A stretch of DNA of 64,000 bases from Enchytraeus crypticus. Lineage: Eukaryota > Annelida > Clitellata > Enchytraeida > Enchytraeidae. The notes below the pieces were generated by a model. The model was given only the letters and a program-made list of their open reading frames with translations. It was not told where the DNA came from and made no database searches. The stretch is from contig CAJHZI010000518.1 in NCBI GenBank assembly GCA_905160935.1, positions 507,001 through 571,000 on the forward strand, in the 5' to 3' direction. Position 1 is the stretch's first letter, and every line of letters begins with the position of its first letter. This document shows positions 21,751 to 34,916 of this stretch, one piece after another. A program made the translations under genes and the position numbers.

Positions 21751-23395
21751 TAGAGATGGGAATCGAACCGAACCCGAACCGAACCCTAAAATCTGGAGTT
21801 TTGACCGAACCGAACCCGAACCCAGACTCTGGCCGAACCCGAACCCTGGCTTCGCCCAAATCGAACCGAGCCGATCTCTTGAAGTTCCTTTCTCCTTCGC
21901 CAGCTCCAGGAGAAAAGAAAAAATTTCTTTTCAGATATTTTTCAAAGTCTTCATTAAGATATTATGAAGAATGATTGGCATTATATAAATATAAAAAATA
22001 AATATAAATATAAATATAATATTAAAAAAATAAAAAAATAAAAAATAAATATAATAAATATAAATAAAAATATAAATGTAAAAGAACAATGCACATAGGC
22101 TATTACTTTTTGTATTTACATGTCTTACAGTAGGCTATCTAACGGCATATATCAGGTAAGGCTGGTTCCAACACAAATGTTAAAATTAATAACATATAGT
22201 GATATAAAGGAATGGTAGCATTACAAAGGAGTGGTAGGGGGAAGCGAGACTGGTCTTCACATGATAATGGATAATCTGAATGAAACGGCATTGAAATATG
22301 GAATTAAGATTAACTTCAAAGAGACAAAAGTGATTTGAGTATCCCAGAATAGAGGTGGAGTCAATATTATAATAAAATGTTACGAAATGGGAACAGGTAA
22401 GGAGTTTGAATATTTAGGTCATGCTATAACAGATGATGGGAAATGTGAGACTGAACTATATAGTAGGATTGCACAAGCAAAAGAAGTCTTCGATAATAGG
22501 AAAGAACTTTTGACAAAAAGCCTAAAGAAAGACAATAAGATAAAGATAGCGAAACCCTTGGTATGGACCACGCTATTATATGAATGTGAAACCTGGACAT
22601 CAAGGAAGGAAAATACTAGAAAACTACAAGCCCTGGAAATGTGGATATGGAAATGATTGAAAAGGATTAGCTGGACTCAAATAAACTATTACTTTCAAAT
22701 TTGAAACCCTAAGGTAAATTATGAAGTTTGCTACTGGTTCAATTGATAGCAAACGGTATATATTGTGATAATTTTTCTGTGGATGTACACGTGTTTACCA
22801 AATCGTCCTTATGTGACATTTTTATGTTAATAAATTGCACTTTGTCTCTGAAATATTGAATCAATTCTTGCCAAGACATTACCATTTAATTATAAACATT
22901 TCTAATATATAGGCTTAGTGACAAAATTTATTTTTAAATTGATAAAACATTCTATTTGCAGGTTATAATCAAGTAGAATTTTTCAGATTCAGTAATAAAG
23001 CTAAATATCTTTTTTATGAACATTTGTTGGTCAACTTACAATATTTTAAGAAATATTCAAATGTAGGCTACAGGAATAAATACCACTTCTCAACTTTTTT
23101 TACTAAGGTGAAAAATGTGGCAGTAATTATTAATTCATGTATTTTTAAGCACGTTTACCATAAACCAATTTAAATATGTTTATCATAATCATGATTATTA
23201 TAAATAATGTTAAATAATTGCAACATGATCCAAACCATTTTGAACTCGAATCGAAATCTTGTGAGGTGGAAAGCAAGCCGAACCCGAACCGAACCCGAAC
23301 CCTTGTTCTAACGGAACCCTAACCGAACCCGAACCGAACCGAACTTTCATTTTCAACAAACCGAACTCTGGAAATTCATAAAATTCCCATCTCTA
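21751..23395 (+). mobile_element. Complete non-autonomous hAT-like DNA transposon, copy 1 (1645 bp)
   Basis: Starts tagagatgggaat, ends attcccatctcta: 13-bp perfect inverted termini. It is flanked by an exact 8-bp duplication atgagaat (21743-21750 and 23396-23403), the size typical of hAT insertion. Subterminal (CCGAAC)n arrays lie at both ends (about 21763-21860 and 23275-23345). The interior holds a captured LINE fragment, AT-rich filler and no transposase gene. The perfect duplication suggests a fairly recent insertion. Confidence 0.9.
22215..22690 (+). pseudogene. LINE reverse-transcriptase fragment inside the hAT element
   Basis: Encodes the end of a LINE RT and connection region: GSETGLHMIMDNLNETALKY, then KEFEYLGHAITDDGKCETEL, IAQAKEVFDNRKEL and LLYECETWTSRKENTRKLQ, with an internal stop near 22338. 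The longest open stretch is 22387-22656. It shares its layout with 41160-42330. Confidence 0.7.
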
Positions 23396-23515
23396 ATGAG
23401 AATGTAGTGAAGAGAGCTTGAAGGGACGAGGTAGAGGTTTAGTTAGAGAGAGGTAGACCACGATTGAAGTGAGATGCGGTGATTAAAACAGATATAAAAA
23501 CAATATGGGATTGAC

Positions 23516-24204
23516 CAGGGGCGGATCCAGGAATTTTTTAAGGGGGGGCCCGAATTTGTTTTGAGAATGTACACATTTTTTCTTACCTTTTAGCCATCAG
23601 AAAAATGCTGTAGGGGGGTGGTGGGATGGGGGCTTTTAATGTTCTCACCACTGAGCTCGGCTAGTAGAGTGTGTGTATATTACCCCCACCCCCCCCCCCC
23701 ACTCATACCCGTACTAAAGTGAGAGGAAAACCTAAAATGCCTAAAATCCTTCATTTGTTTTGGAAAAAATTAGGTTAATTTTTTCACCTCTGAAGAAACT
23801 CAGCGGATCTGGACGAATTGCAAAAGTGCCCTAATTTTGGCTGTATGAAGGGCTTAAGCCCCTCCCAGCCAAGGCTGCTTGCACCATTTCTGCGGGACAG
23901 AATTCACATTTTTACTAGCACCCTTTTTCCAATGGTCAAAGCGAAAATAGAGAGCTAGTGAAACGGTCAACATTTTTCGGGCCCCCTTCCATTTACAGGA
24001 CTCCTAGTATACAAAATATGGGCCCCGAGTCCCATATTTAAAAAAATTTGATCCAGTGAAACTGAGTTCCCTCTCGTACCCCCCCCCCCCACATCCTAAC
24101 GACGACCCTTACAAACATACTGATACGTAGAAATTGCCATAGAAACAATGAAAATATAGTGTGAAATTTTTTATCGTCCTGGGCCACCCCTGGATCCGCC
24201 ACTA
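23516..24204. mobile_element. Non-autonomous TIR DNA transposon (CAGGGGCGGATCCAGG ends)
   Basis: Left end caggggcggatccagg, right end cctggatccgccacta in inverted orientation, with flanking near-identical octamers ggattgac / gaattgac. G-runs follow the left end and C-runs precede the right end. No transposase ORF. The 8-bp duplication fits hAT or P-type elements; I cannot separate them without a database. Confidence 0.75.
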
Positions 24205-24569
24205 GAATTGACTGATCATACGGTAGCCTATGGGTAGTAGAGGAGTGGAGATGGTCTATTCGTATCCAGTACGTAGGCCTACTAATAAAAGTTTGAATCT
24301 TTCAAAATCTTTTTTCACTATTTTTAAAGCACTTTTAATTTAGAAAAATTTCGTGCAGTCCGAGAAGTAATACGGAGCTATAGTTGCCTGTTTGATGTCG
24401 CATGTTGCAATTTATGAGTGAGAACCAGATGAAGAACATTTTAAATTTAAGGCATTCTCATATCTGAAGATAACCGACTTAGTTGAATTCTCCTATATGT
24501 TAGTATAATATAATAATTTTAGTAAACTCACATTTTGAGGCGCTTTTAAAATTAAGTTAAGTTGAAGTT

Positions 24570-24805
24570 AAACGCGTATTGTAATGAAATGATCGTCAAC
24601 GATAATATCTAGCACTTTTAATGCCACGTTTAACTACTGTAGCTATCAGGTAGGTTTAAAGAATCATTCATGCTACATGCTATAAACCCTGCGAATATCC
24701 CATATTTTACTCTCTGATCAGCTCTTACGGGAATGACCTCTGAAATTTAGGATTTAAAATTTCATGACGTTGCCTAACTCACACACTGAGCTATTTAGAC
24801 ATATT
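24570..24805 (-). mobile_element. tRNA-related SINE family B (diverged)
   Basis: Contains gatcgtcaacgataatatctagcac, attttactctctgatcagctc, ttcatgacgttgcctaac and gctatttagacatatt, matching the reverse-oriented family-B copies at 20464-20712 and 41392-41632 but with many changes. Confidence 0.6.
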
Positions 24806-25162
24806 AAAAATCAATAATGTACTTTTACGGGCAAATGCATTTGGTTAATGCATAATGTACTATTACTGGATATATTGTCATGTATATATGTAATTGCACT
24901 TACGTCCCTTTCGCGTTCTTTATGGCTTTTGAATGGTTGTTATTTCAACTTTCTTAAAATAAAAAAAAAAAAAAAATATCTTATCTATATGTATAACGTT
25001 TCTTATCTAACAAGGATTCCAATTGCATCCTTAAATTGTGAAAGCCAGAAGTTATTATAGCCAGAATAATACAGCGAATTCATGTCATTCAATATTATTC
25101 GCTTATTATGAGCTAATAGAAAGCCTATGTTGCTACTAGGAGCTACAGGTAAAGTGATTGAG

Positions 25163-25345
25163 CTAGTATTTGAATAGGAAGCTAAGCAGGAGAGTGATGA
25201 GAATGGCTGACGGTAGCAATCTGCTTCCTGCATTGTATTTGTTTAGCGGTGTGATGAGGCAGCAGCCCAGCCTCGCTCCAGCATTACCAGTCGTATTACT
25301 TGTAGGAGCGTTGCCCTTTCCCAAATCATCCTCCATCTCATGAAC
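25163..25345 (-). CDS. Tandem SOD exon 9: end of domain 2 and GPI-anchor signal
   Basis: 183 nt including TAG, acceptor cctgtgccag|GTTCATG. Encodes [29 protein letters not shown], then a spacer with small residues (NAGS) and a hydrophobic end [18 protein letters not shown] with almost no cytoplasmic tail, typical of a GPI-attachment signal. A single-pass membrane anchor is the alternative reading. Confidence 0.87.
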   Translation of the reverse strand, partial: VHEMEDDLGKGNAPTSNTTGNAGARLGCCLITPLNKYNAGSRLLPSAILITLLLSFLFKY

Positions 25346-26753
25346 CTGGCACAGGCAAGACATCAAATAAATAGGGTTTCTGAATAACTATATTGCATAT
25401 TATCATCATTATCATCCTCACTTAAATCCCAGTTTAATCAGGGTCGGGATACGAATAGACTTTCTTTTATCCATTCGTTTAAGTATAAGTATTGCGTATA
25501 AGTTTACATTTTTGTAACAACTAGATAGTCATTCAGGATGATATCTATCACTTAATACCTTGTTTAAACCGCTTCAAAGTCTATTGTGAAATGCATAATT
25601 TTCTATTTTTCTTTGGTTGCACACATGCCGTTACGCTACTACTATAGTTTCCTGGTTTAAGTTTACCTTTTGTGATTCTTTTGTAATTCTCTGTTTTCTT
25701 GATTATTAATAATCGTTGCGCTTAATCGATTACGAGCAACGCAGTGTAATATATAGCACTGAATAACTTTCCAACACCCTGGGTTATTTATTCAAACCTG
25801 TCACCACTTGGTTTTTCAAGGTGGTCACGCACCCAAGTGCTCACCGGGCCCGACGCTTCTTAACTTCGTATATTACAGGCAATCTCTCAATAATGGGCAA
25901 AATCCATTTACTCCTCCCCGTTGGTGAATAAAAATTTACCGGTCCTGATAACATTTGAAAGTTCACTGATAAATTTGAAAGTTCACCGATAATATTTCAA
26001 CGTCTCATCAGCTGCTAGAGCTTATTCTACCTCAGGATGATTGGCGTGCAATTTCAAATGATACCTTCACCACAAGAAACTTTGCACTTTTTAGCAGTTT
26101 TAAATTAAATGTAACAAATTAAATTACATAGAACCACAGTACTCAATTGAATAACTTATGGTCAACTTCCACAATAAATTTTGTGATGGAAAAGCGAAAC
26201 TGATCTAATAGGAAATTCAGAGCAGATTGGTAATCAGATTCTATCACAAAACTATCTTTCATTCCTCCCTTAATCATATGATAATCTTGATGCTATACTT
26301 CTTAGTCCCTGCCTATGGGAACAATGCTATTGATCTCATGGAATGAAAATAAGACAAAATCAAATGTGTTAATAAATCACAATAGTTCAGTTGCTATTGC
26401 CAATTGGTGAACAGGTGACATAATTTTTCCTCTTCTTAGTATTCTCTCGTACGTATTTATTTTCAAAATAAAATAAGTTTGGGATTAACGGGAGGAAGAA
26501 GTTGATGATGATGATAAAAATAAGTTTGCGTATCATATTCTATTAGTAATCATACAGTTCTCCAACCGCTGAATCGCTGGTACGCTATCGAGCAGATTAC
26601 TAACGTTAAATCAGTCCTTTAGGTTATATATTATTCTCTAACATCGATTTCTGCAGTTTACTATTATTCTGTTTACTGGTTTAAATAAGGACTGCGCGGC
26701 TAAATTTAAACAAAGTATTAGTAGCGATATTATATTCCTTCGCTTTATCTCTC

Positions 26754-26795
<42 letters not shown>

Positions 26796-29682
26796 ACTCG
26801 CTAGTGTTCTGTAAGTGGCAGTTTCAAGGTCCACTTGCGTATTCAGAGTCTGCTTTTACGCTTCATAAAGGGCACTCCGTAAATCAACAAATTATTAATC
26901 CCTTCACAAAGGCTATGCCTTATGCATACCTCAAGTAGCCTCTAGTGTGATAAAATGGCTTCTGAGATGATCTCCCGTTACCTTCCTCTGTTCCTCTGTA
27001 TTTTGCTTAGTAGCCTCTCACGAAATGTACATTAAAGGTTGGACTATTCTTCAATGTCCCGGACATTACACGGTGATATATATATCATTACGTGATATTA
27101 ATTGCTTATTTGTTTAAACGATTATGATTAATTATTTAATTTCTTACCACAATTGGTTTTCCAAGGACAGAGTTCTCACCAGTCAGACTGATAAGCCAAT
27201 CGGATATTATAACAGCAACATTACCGTCAGCATCCGCCTGAATATTACCCAAGTCTCCTGTATGTCTGTGGAAGCAAGATAAAATATTTAATATTCTCCA
27301 AGGGATGAAAATTAACAAAATCAAAGTTAAAAAACACTGCAATTTTAAATTAAATCTGATATTCCATGTATTTAGTTTACGGCACATTCTACAACAGAGC
27401 ATTGAATGCAAGATATCTACATAAATTTCATTGATTTCAAGAAAGCGTTTGACATCATCCAGAGAGATACTTTATGGAAAATAATAAAAAGCTATGGAAT
27501 TCCTGGGAAATTCACAGATTTTTTAAAATTATTATCTAAAAACTCGTCGTGCAACATAAGAACACAAACGGGGGTCACTGACTCTTTCAACATTGTGACA
27601 GGAGTTAGACAGGGATGTATTTCATCACCATTTCTTTTACTTCTAGTGATTGATTCTGTAATGAGAAAGGCTTTTGAAGAAAGAGAATGGGGAGTAAAGT
27701 TGGGTCATAGGAAATTAACTGACCATGATTTTGCAGACGATATAGCTTTACTAGCAAACAACAGTCATAAACTGCCAGAAATGACATCAGCATTAGAAGA
27801 AATTGCTTCGAAAGTTGGATTAGTAATTAGCACTGAAAAGACAAAAATCCTCACAACTCCAGAGACAGACATATTCACGATAAGAGTTCATCAAAGCGAG
27901 GTTGAAAGGGTAAAAAAGCTCAAGTATCTAGGCAGTACGATATCGCAAAGTGGATCAAGTGAAAGAGATGTGGAGTGTAGAATCGGTAAAGCATATGACG
28001 TATTCCAAAAGCTCAAAAGCTCCAGTATATTTGGAAGAGTAATAAAATTGAGAAGCAATTAAAGATAAAAATTTATTCAACAATTATTCAACCAGTTTTA
28101 ATGTATGCATGTGAAACCTGGGAAAGTACTAATAAAATAAAGCAAAAATTAAACTGTTTTTAACAAAGATGCCTCAGAAGAATTTTAAATATCCATTATT
28201 GGGACCATGTCAAAAATGAAACAGTACTCGAAAGGAGTGGACAAAGAAAATTAGATGAAATAGTTTCTGAGAGAAGGTTGAGGTTTTTAGGTCATTTACT
28301 GAGAATGTCTGAGGATATATACGCAAAGACTGCAGTTAACTGAAAGCCAACTCAAGGAAAGAGGAAACGAGGAAGACCTAGAAGTACTTGGCTAAATACG
28401 ATCAACATGAGAGCATTTAAACATTTCATGAGAAGACGCTGTGAAGTTTGCTGATTATAGAAACGAATGGAGGAATGTTGCCGCCCTTCGTTCTGTACAG
28501 AACTCAAGGAACTGATGATGATGATGCTGATGATATTCCTGGTATCGTTTTGTTTATTCCATGCCATGCAGTACAAAGTGTGCGGCTTGGATTAATAATA
28601 AACTTCCATCACCTTGAGAATTTTATTCAAACCTGTCAGCACTCGGTTTATTTATGTTTTCTGCTCCGACAATATGAAACTCTCTGTCACAAGATCTTCG
28701 ATCTTGTCACAAGATCTTCGATCTTGTCACAAGATCTTCGATCTTGTGACAGAGAGTTCCATATTGTCTTGTGACACTCGGTTTATTTATGTTTTCTGCT
28801 CCGACAATATGGAACTCTCTGTCACAAGATCTTCGATCTTGTAATCGTATTGATACTTTCCTTGGCAATCTAAAAAAACATCTTTTTCCGCCATGGGTCA
28901 AAATTTTGACCCGCTTGCCTTGTATCTTGGGCTTGCACTGTTTTGATCTCGCTTTCTCTTGTGGTCTCTTAGTACTTAGTCGTGTGGTGCTTTGGCGACT
29001 CTTTGTGTAGAGTCTGCAAGAGACGTACCTGACATTGTCTTATGCGAGGAACCGTACGTTACATTCTTATTGAGAGATTGATTCATCCTAAACAATATTA
29101 TTTGAAAGTCAAGATACCCGCGCACTGGTCACATAATTAAGGTGACTTCATGAGCACGAACCTGTTCTGTATGGAGTCATAGGGAGCTCCATGTAGAGTC
29201 TGAAGGAGGTTGAGGTGACCGGCAGCCTCGTTACACTGGGAGCCTATGGAAGCATTGGCGTGCACGTGGATCCCGTGGAGTCCTACTGGAGTAAGCTTGT
29301 TAAGAGTTATATCCAAAGTCACGTTACCTCCTTCAGCCTATTACCAGCACATGTATGTTTTTATCAACAACATCTATACAGGCAAGTTTATTAACAACTT
29401 CTAGATGTATACAGGCAAGTTTATCAATAACATTTATACATGCACGTTTACAAATAATATCATAAAGGTGTGATTATAAACAACATTTATACAGGTGTGT
29501 TTATCAACAACATCAATACAGGTGTATTTAACAACACCACCAATACAGGTGTGTTTATCAAAAACATCTATACAGGTGTGCTTTTCAACATTGACTATAC
29601 AAGTGTGTTTATCAGAAACTTATATACAGATCTGTTAATCAACAATATCTATGCAGTATGATATTAATATTGTCTATATATT

Positions 29683-29732
<50 letters not shown>

Positions 29733-29813
29733 TATATATATCTATAATTTTCCTCTTTAATATATATAATATATATATACTTGCATATATATATATACAT
29801 TATATATATTTAG

Positions 29814-29903
<90 letters not shown>

Positions 29904-30953
29904 TCATGTGCATGTATATACCCAGCTTTACTCTTTAAGCCTTCATTTGTTTGCTATTTCTAATTTATATTAGTTTTGAATTTTATTTTTATACACTCGT
30001 AATTACCGGATTTCTTTTGATTTATTTGCATTCATTAACTAATATTGAAACATATATTGGTAAGTGTAAAAATAAATTATAAGTCACTACCTGCTGAGAT
30101 ATTGCGGCGGAATGTTGTACATATTTATTAAATTCAACAACTGCAGACACATACCGGTTGGGAAAGGATGATGGAGCCTGAGACATCCCCCACTCCACTT
30201 CCGCTATTTATAGAACATAGCGCATACTTTATACTCTGTCCCAATGCCTGACCTGTCGATTAGAAACAAAAGCCACTCTATATATAGTAACCCTTGCGCA
30301 GCCATTAATATCATTTTTCAAACCGCTTTACGGTACTTATCCATAAAAGCTGTTATCGTAACTAATGAGAATATCTTCGATGAAAACTTCCACGTTAAAG
30401 CCTTCAGCAGATATGGTCTTACCTGAGACATAGGCCCTACATGTACGATGAAACTACTGTGTGTCTAGTATTGTGTGTACTTTATCTCTCAGTCTCAGGT
30501 CTACATAAACTACTGTACATGGGCATGCATGGGGTTGTCGTATTCGTATTTCTTTTATTCCTGATCTGAAAACATTACGCATACACCCATACGCCTATAT
30601 GGACTATAAATTCCAGGCAGAAAATGTAAAAATGTATGCAGGATGAAAATGGCACTGTGAATATTGTTGCTGCGTGAAACTAAAAGGAATCAAACACTCA
30701 GTTATAAGTCTTTCTCAGATAGAAGAAGAAGAGACATAGGTATCTATGTCTCTACTTGAATCCCTGGACTCGACAACCGATGAAGAACTATCAGAAAATT
30801 AAAAGAATTAATACAATTAAAAACTTAGTACAAATATGTGTTCGTAGTCAAATGTTTACCTATTAAATCGCTTTTGTTACATAATGTTTTGCCATCTATC
30901 TCTAAGTTAATGCAGACGCTGAGCGAAATTTAGACATCTAGCCTACTTTGTGA

Positions 30954-31000
<47 letters not shown>

Positions 31001-33701
31001 ATTGCTTTGATATACCATTATTCTTGGGGGATTCTGCTTATGATCGACGATTACTAATATAATATATGTTAATTCATTTATCTTCTCTTCAACTTAGCGG
31101 ATGTGGCACTCATTCAACCATTGCTTAGCCATCACTTGCCTATTTACTGCGTTACGAGTTGTGTTATAGCGAGCATGGCCGAGATTATTTAAATTTGCTG
31201 TGAACTTCGGCCGAATGGTAGTTTCTATTCGGCCGACAACATACATGTTTGTGAAGTGAAATTGTTACGCCATATACCCTCTCTTAATTAATAAAAAATT
31301 ATTACAATTAATTAATTAATTATTAATTTATTAATAATTTATTTATTAGACGATTTTTAGTTTAAATTAGTTTATTTGATGGTTTATCCGCTGTTTCTGT
31401 CATTCCTTTCGTTTTAATTCTCATATTTTGTTCTGTTCTTTTGAATTTTGGTAAATAAAGACCACATATTTTAGTAATAAATTGCAATTAATAAGTTAGT
31501 TAATTATTAATATAATTTTGTAATGATTAATATATGCAGAGATATATGCTTTTAACTTGAATTCAAGCGTCAGTTTCATCACTCGAAATGAATTCGGGAC
31601 TGACGTCACGACAAATTTACTGATATCCGGTCAGCAGTTTAACATAGGCTCAGCGTTATGCCGATTTAAGGACGGGTTAATCACATCAATCACGCAGGTG
31701 CTGATGTCGCCGATCAGAGATCAATGAATTAACTGTTTCATCATTATATCAGATCTTGAAGCAATGTTGATAGAATGGATAATTGATCTCAAGTGTTGAC
31801 CAATTCAAGTCCTACAGCGCTAAGTAAGAGTCAGCTGAGTATTGAAATCATGCTACTATATTAGAGCAGACAGTATTATTCAGGCTAGCACTTAATCCAG
31901 TCTACGTGTCCGGGAGCGCGTGCTTTAATATTGAATCAACATCAAAATCTTATCCGATCACTTATAGAATAACTCTTCAAATTTCTTATACAATCATATT
32001 TCTAATGTCAGGACTACTCGAGTTTACTTCATTACACAATTGGGCCTACAATCCTACACGAACGTGTATATACTAACAATCACTTTCAACAGCATCAGAA
32101 TGTAAGCATTGCCACCGCACGTAAGCGCTATCTTAGAGAGAATTTGGTATAAATTTATGAAATTGTTAATTAAATAAAAAACACTTACTTTATAGTGTTT
32201 TATTCAAAAATACAAACCAGTATAGTTAGTTAAAAACTAAAGTAATTCTAAAACTTACCAATTCAAGCATTTAACTAAGTAAATCGAACTATGAAAAATG
32301 TGAATAACTAAAAAAAAGTTTAAAAAACGATAGCAATTTCTCAAAAAATAGTTTTATTCCTCTGTAATTTCCTAATGAGACGACGAGCGCTCAAAATGGC
32401 TCATAATTATCCTGAAAAGCAATATAATTAGGGCACCTTCAGCTTATCGGTATCAATTGTAAGCATATTACTTTATTGGTTAATTTGTTTCAGATTCTCA
32501 TTTATTTAAATGACTTGAGCGTTTTAGTTGCCCTGAAATTAATTCCGTTTTCTTATTCGCTATTGATGCGAAGTATTTTTGCTGCTTTAAATTTCTTATC
32601 TGAATGTGACGCCCTTCAAAAAGTTATTGCATTCTCTTTGCTCTACTCAATGCCATCTTGGGCTTTATGAAAATAAATACCAAGCAATTTATTTTTCTAG
32701 CAAGAGGATTTTATTCACAAATAAATTCTCTTCCTTTGGCAAAAGTTAAGAAAAACTTAAGTTACAGGTTCACAATTATCCGATAAACAATTAGGCCACC
32801 TTCAGCTTATCAATTACATTTTTAAGTGTTTAACCTTATAATTAATTTGTTTTATCTTATCAGCGATCAAGATGCAATAAAGCGGATGTATATACCTCAC
32901 ACAGGCTCTGACAAAAATATCTTAGGACTATTTGTTTTGTCCCTCTATAGGGCATTAGCCTATCCCTATATGGTATATGGTATAGCATTTATTAACGTTC
33001 ATTCTGTACCCACTCTCTTAAAAACTTCTTCATTTGTAACTTCTTGGGTCCAGCTAATCTTTGCCAATCATCTGTGGATATGGAGCAAAATGGGAAAGAC
33101 TAGCTGGACCCAAAAAGTTACAAATGAAGAGAGTGGGTACAGATAGACATTTGATAAAAGTTATAAAAAAAGGAAGAAAAATTGCATAGGACGTGGAAAA
33201 TATCAGAAAATTAAAATATAAAAAATAGGATAAATATCAGAAAAGTTAAAACTTAACGTAAATGCTAATCGAGTATAGTGCATAGAATTCAGCTGACACA
33301 TCATGAAATATTGTCTTGTTGAGAGAATATTAGCCTAGGAGTAGGCGTATAAAATTTATTGGAGTTGTAACCTATTGAAACGTAGAAGTTAGAAGTCTAT
33401 TAGATATATGAACTCACCTGATAGATATCCTGCAGCAATCATTAACACTACAACCTGTGAACTGTGAACAAAACTTCCCATTCTAGATGATCCGGAGATA
33501 AGTGCATGCGAAGAAAATAACGCTTAAAACCTGTATAAGATTGTAAAAAATAATCTTTATTATAGATTAGGTCAAATGTATTTTCTTGGTCCATAACATA
33601 CATGCAGAATGTCAGATTGCATTATATACAGAACATTCAAAGCTACATGTATAATATACTGTACAAAGCTTGCTGATAGTAAATATGCACACGCATAATA
33701 T

Positions 33702-33789
<88 letters not shown>

Positions 33790-34880
33790 AATTTTGTGTG
33801 TGTATGTATATATATATATAAGACAACGCACAGGCTGCAGCCAGTGGCGATGTCGGTAAGTTATTCGACCGCGGATAAATATATGCGGGGTTCAAATCCT
33901 GGGCTCGCCTGTCACTGACATCGCTTTCGAGTGAGGAAACTGACGTTAACATTAGCTTTTCTAGCTTTATATATATATATATATATATATATTATGTATA
34001 TGGTGCTCATTATAAATGATCCCTAGCGCAATTGCGATAACTTTGTCAATTCTTGCTATTATGGCATGACATTCTTGTTGACTGTATAGGAGGTATATTT
34101 TCACAAGCTCACCAAATTTTGTATTGTAGAAATATTTTGAAACCGGAGTTATCGAATTTTTACGACAAAAATTGATTTCTTTAATTGAAGTTAGATACTT
34201 ATCAAATTACCTTTCGCGAGTCAAACGGTCAAACTGTTGGGCTGAGACGTGGCTCAGATCAGTTAATAAACACTGCGAGGAAGGTAGGAAGGCTTCTGAG
34301 CTAGATTTTCTATTGTTGATACACAATAGCAACCAAGGATTGAAATTCTCAAGCATAATAATGCTTTTAGCCTGAAGACCGAGTATGAGATATCATACAT
34401 TCAAACCCAAGCCCAGAACATAACCGAAGTAAAGGCTTCAAGGGATCTGGAAAGACCTACCACAGCAGTCCACTGGCAGAGCATTTATAATTGTTAAGAA
34501 AAAGCAAACTACTTCTGACTTGAATCAAAGCTCTGGTCGCTCATTTCGTGTACAAAATGTGCCACAATATCAGAGTCGTCATCATCTTACGGCCTTCTCA
34601 GGGTCAACAATTTTTCAAGTAGAGGCCTATTGACTGTAATTGACATTTCACGTTGCATGTTACATGAAAAATAAATTTGTTTGTAAAACATGGATACATG
34701 GATAACTCCGGTCCCGTTCAAAATATTTCCAAAAATTATGGCGAGCTTGTGAAGAAATTTCTCCTTTTCAGACGACTTGCATTTAAAGAGAAATAGCAAG
34801 AATTAACAAAGTTATCGTAATTTTTCTAATGGATTATTTTTTTAAGGCGCAGCCTGTATATATATATATATATATATTTG

Positions 34881-34916
<36 letters not shown>

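Larger units (their letters stand above)
21665..23507 (+). pseudogene. LINE 3' fragment interrupted by a hAT-like element
   Basis: Flanks 21665-21750 and 23404-23507 read as one degenerate LINE C-terminus (cagtcgagattaagatgg... then gagaatgtagtgaagag..., close to 15160-15250). The hAT-like element 21751-23395 sits in the middle with its target duplication. Confidence 0.65.
25346..27147 (-). other. SOD intron 8
   Basis: AT-rich. Holds a LINE-tail remnant (25391-25470), a 5S SINE (about 25700-25890), a (TC)n run (26747-26795) and a family-E repeat to about 27075. The rest shows no feature. Confidence 0.6.
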
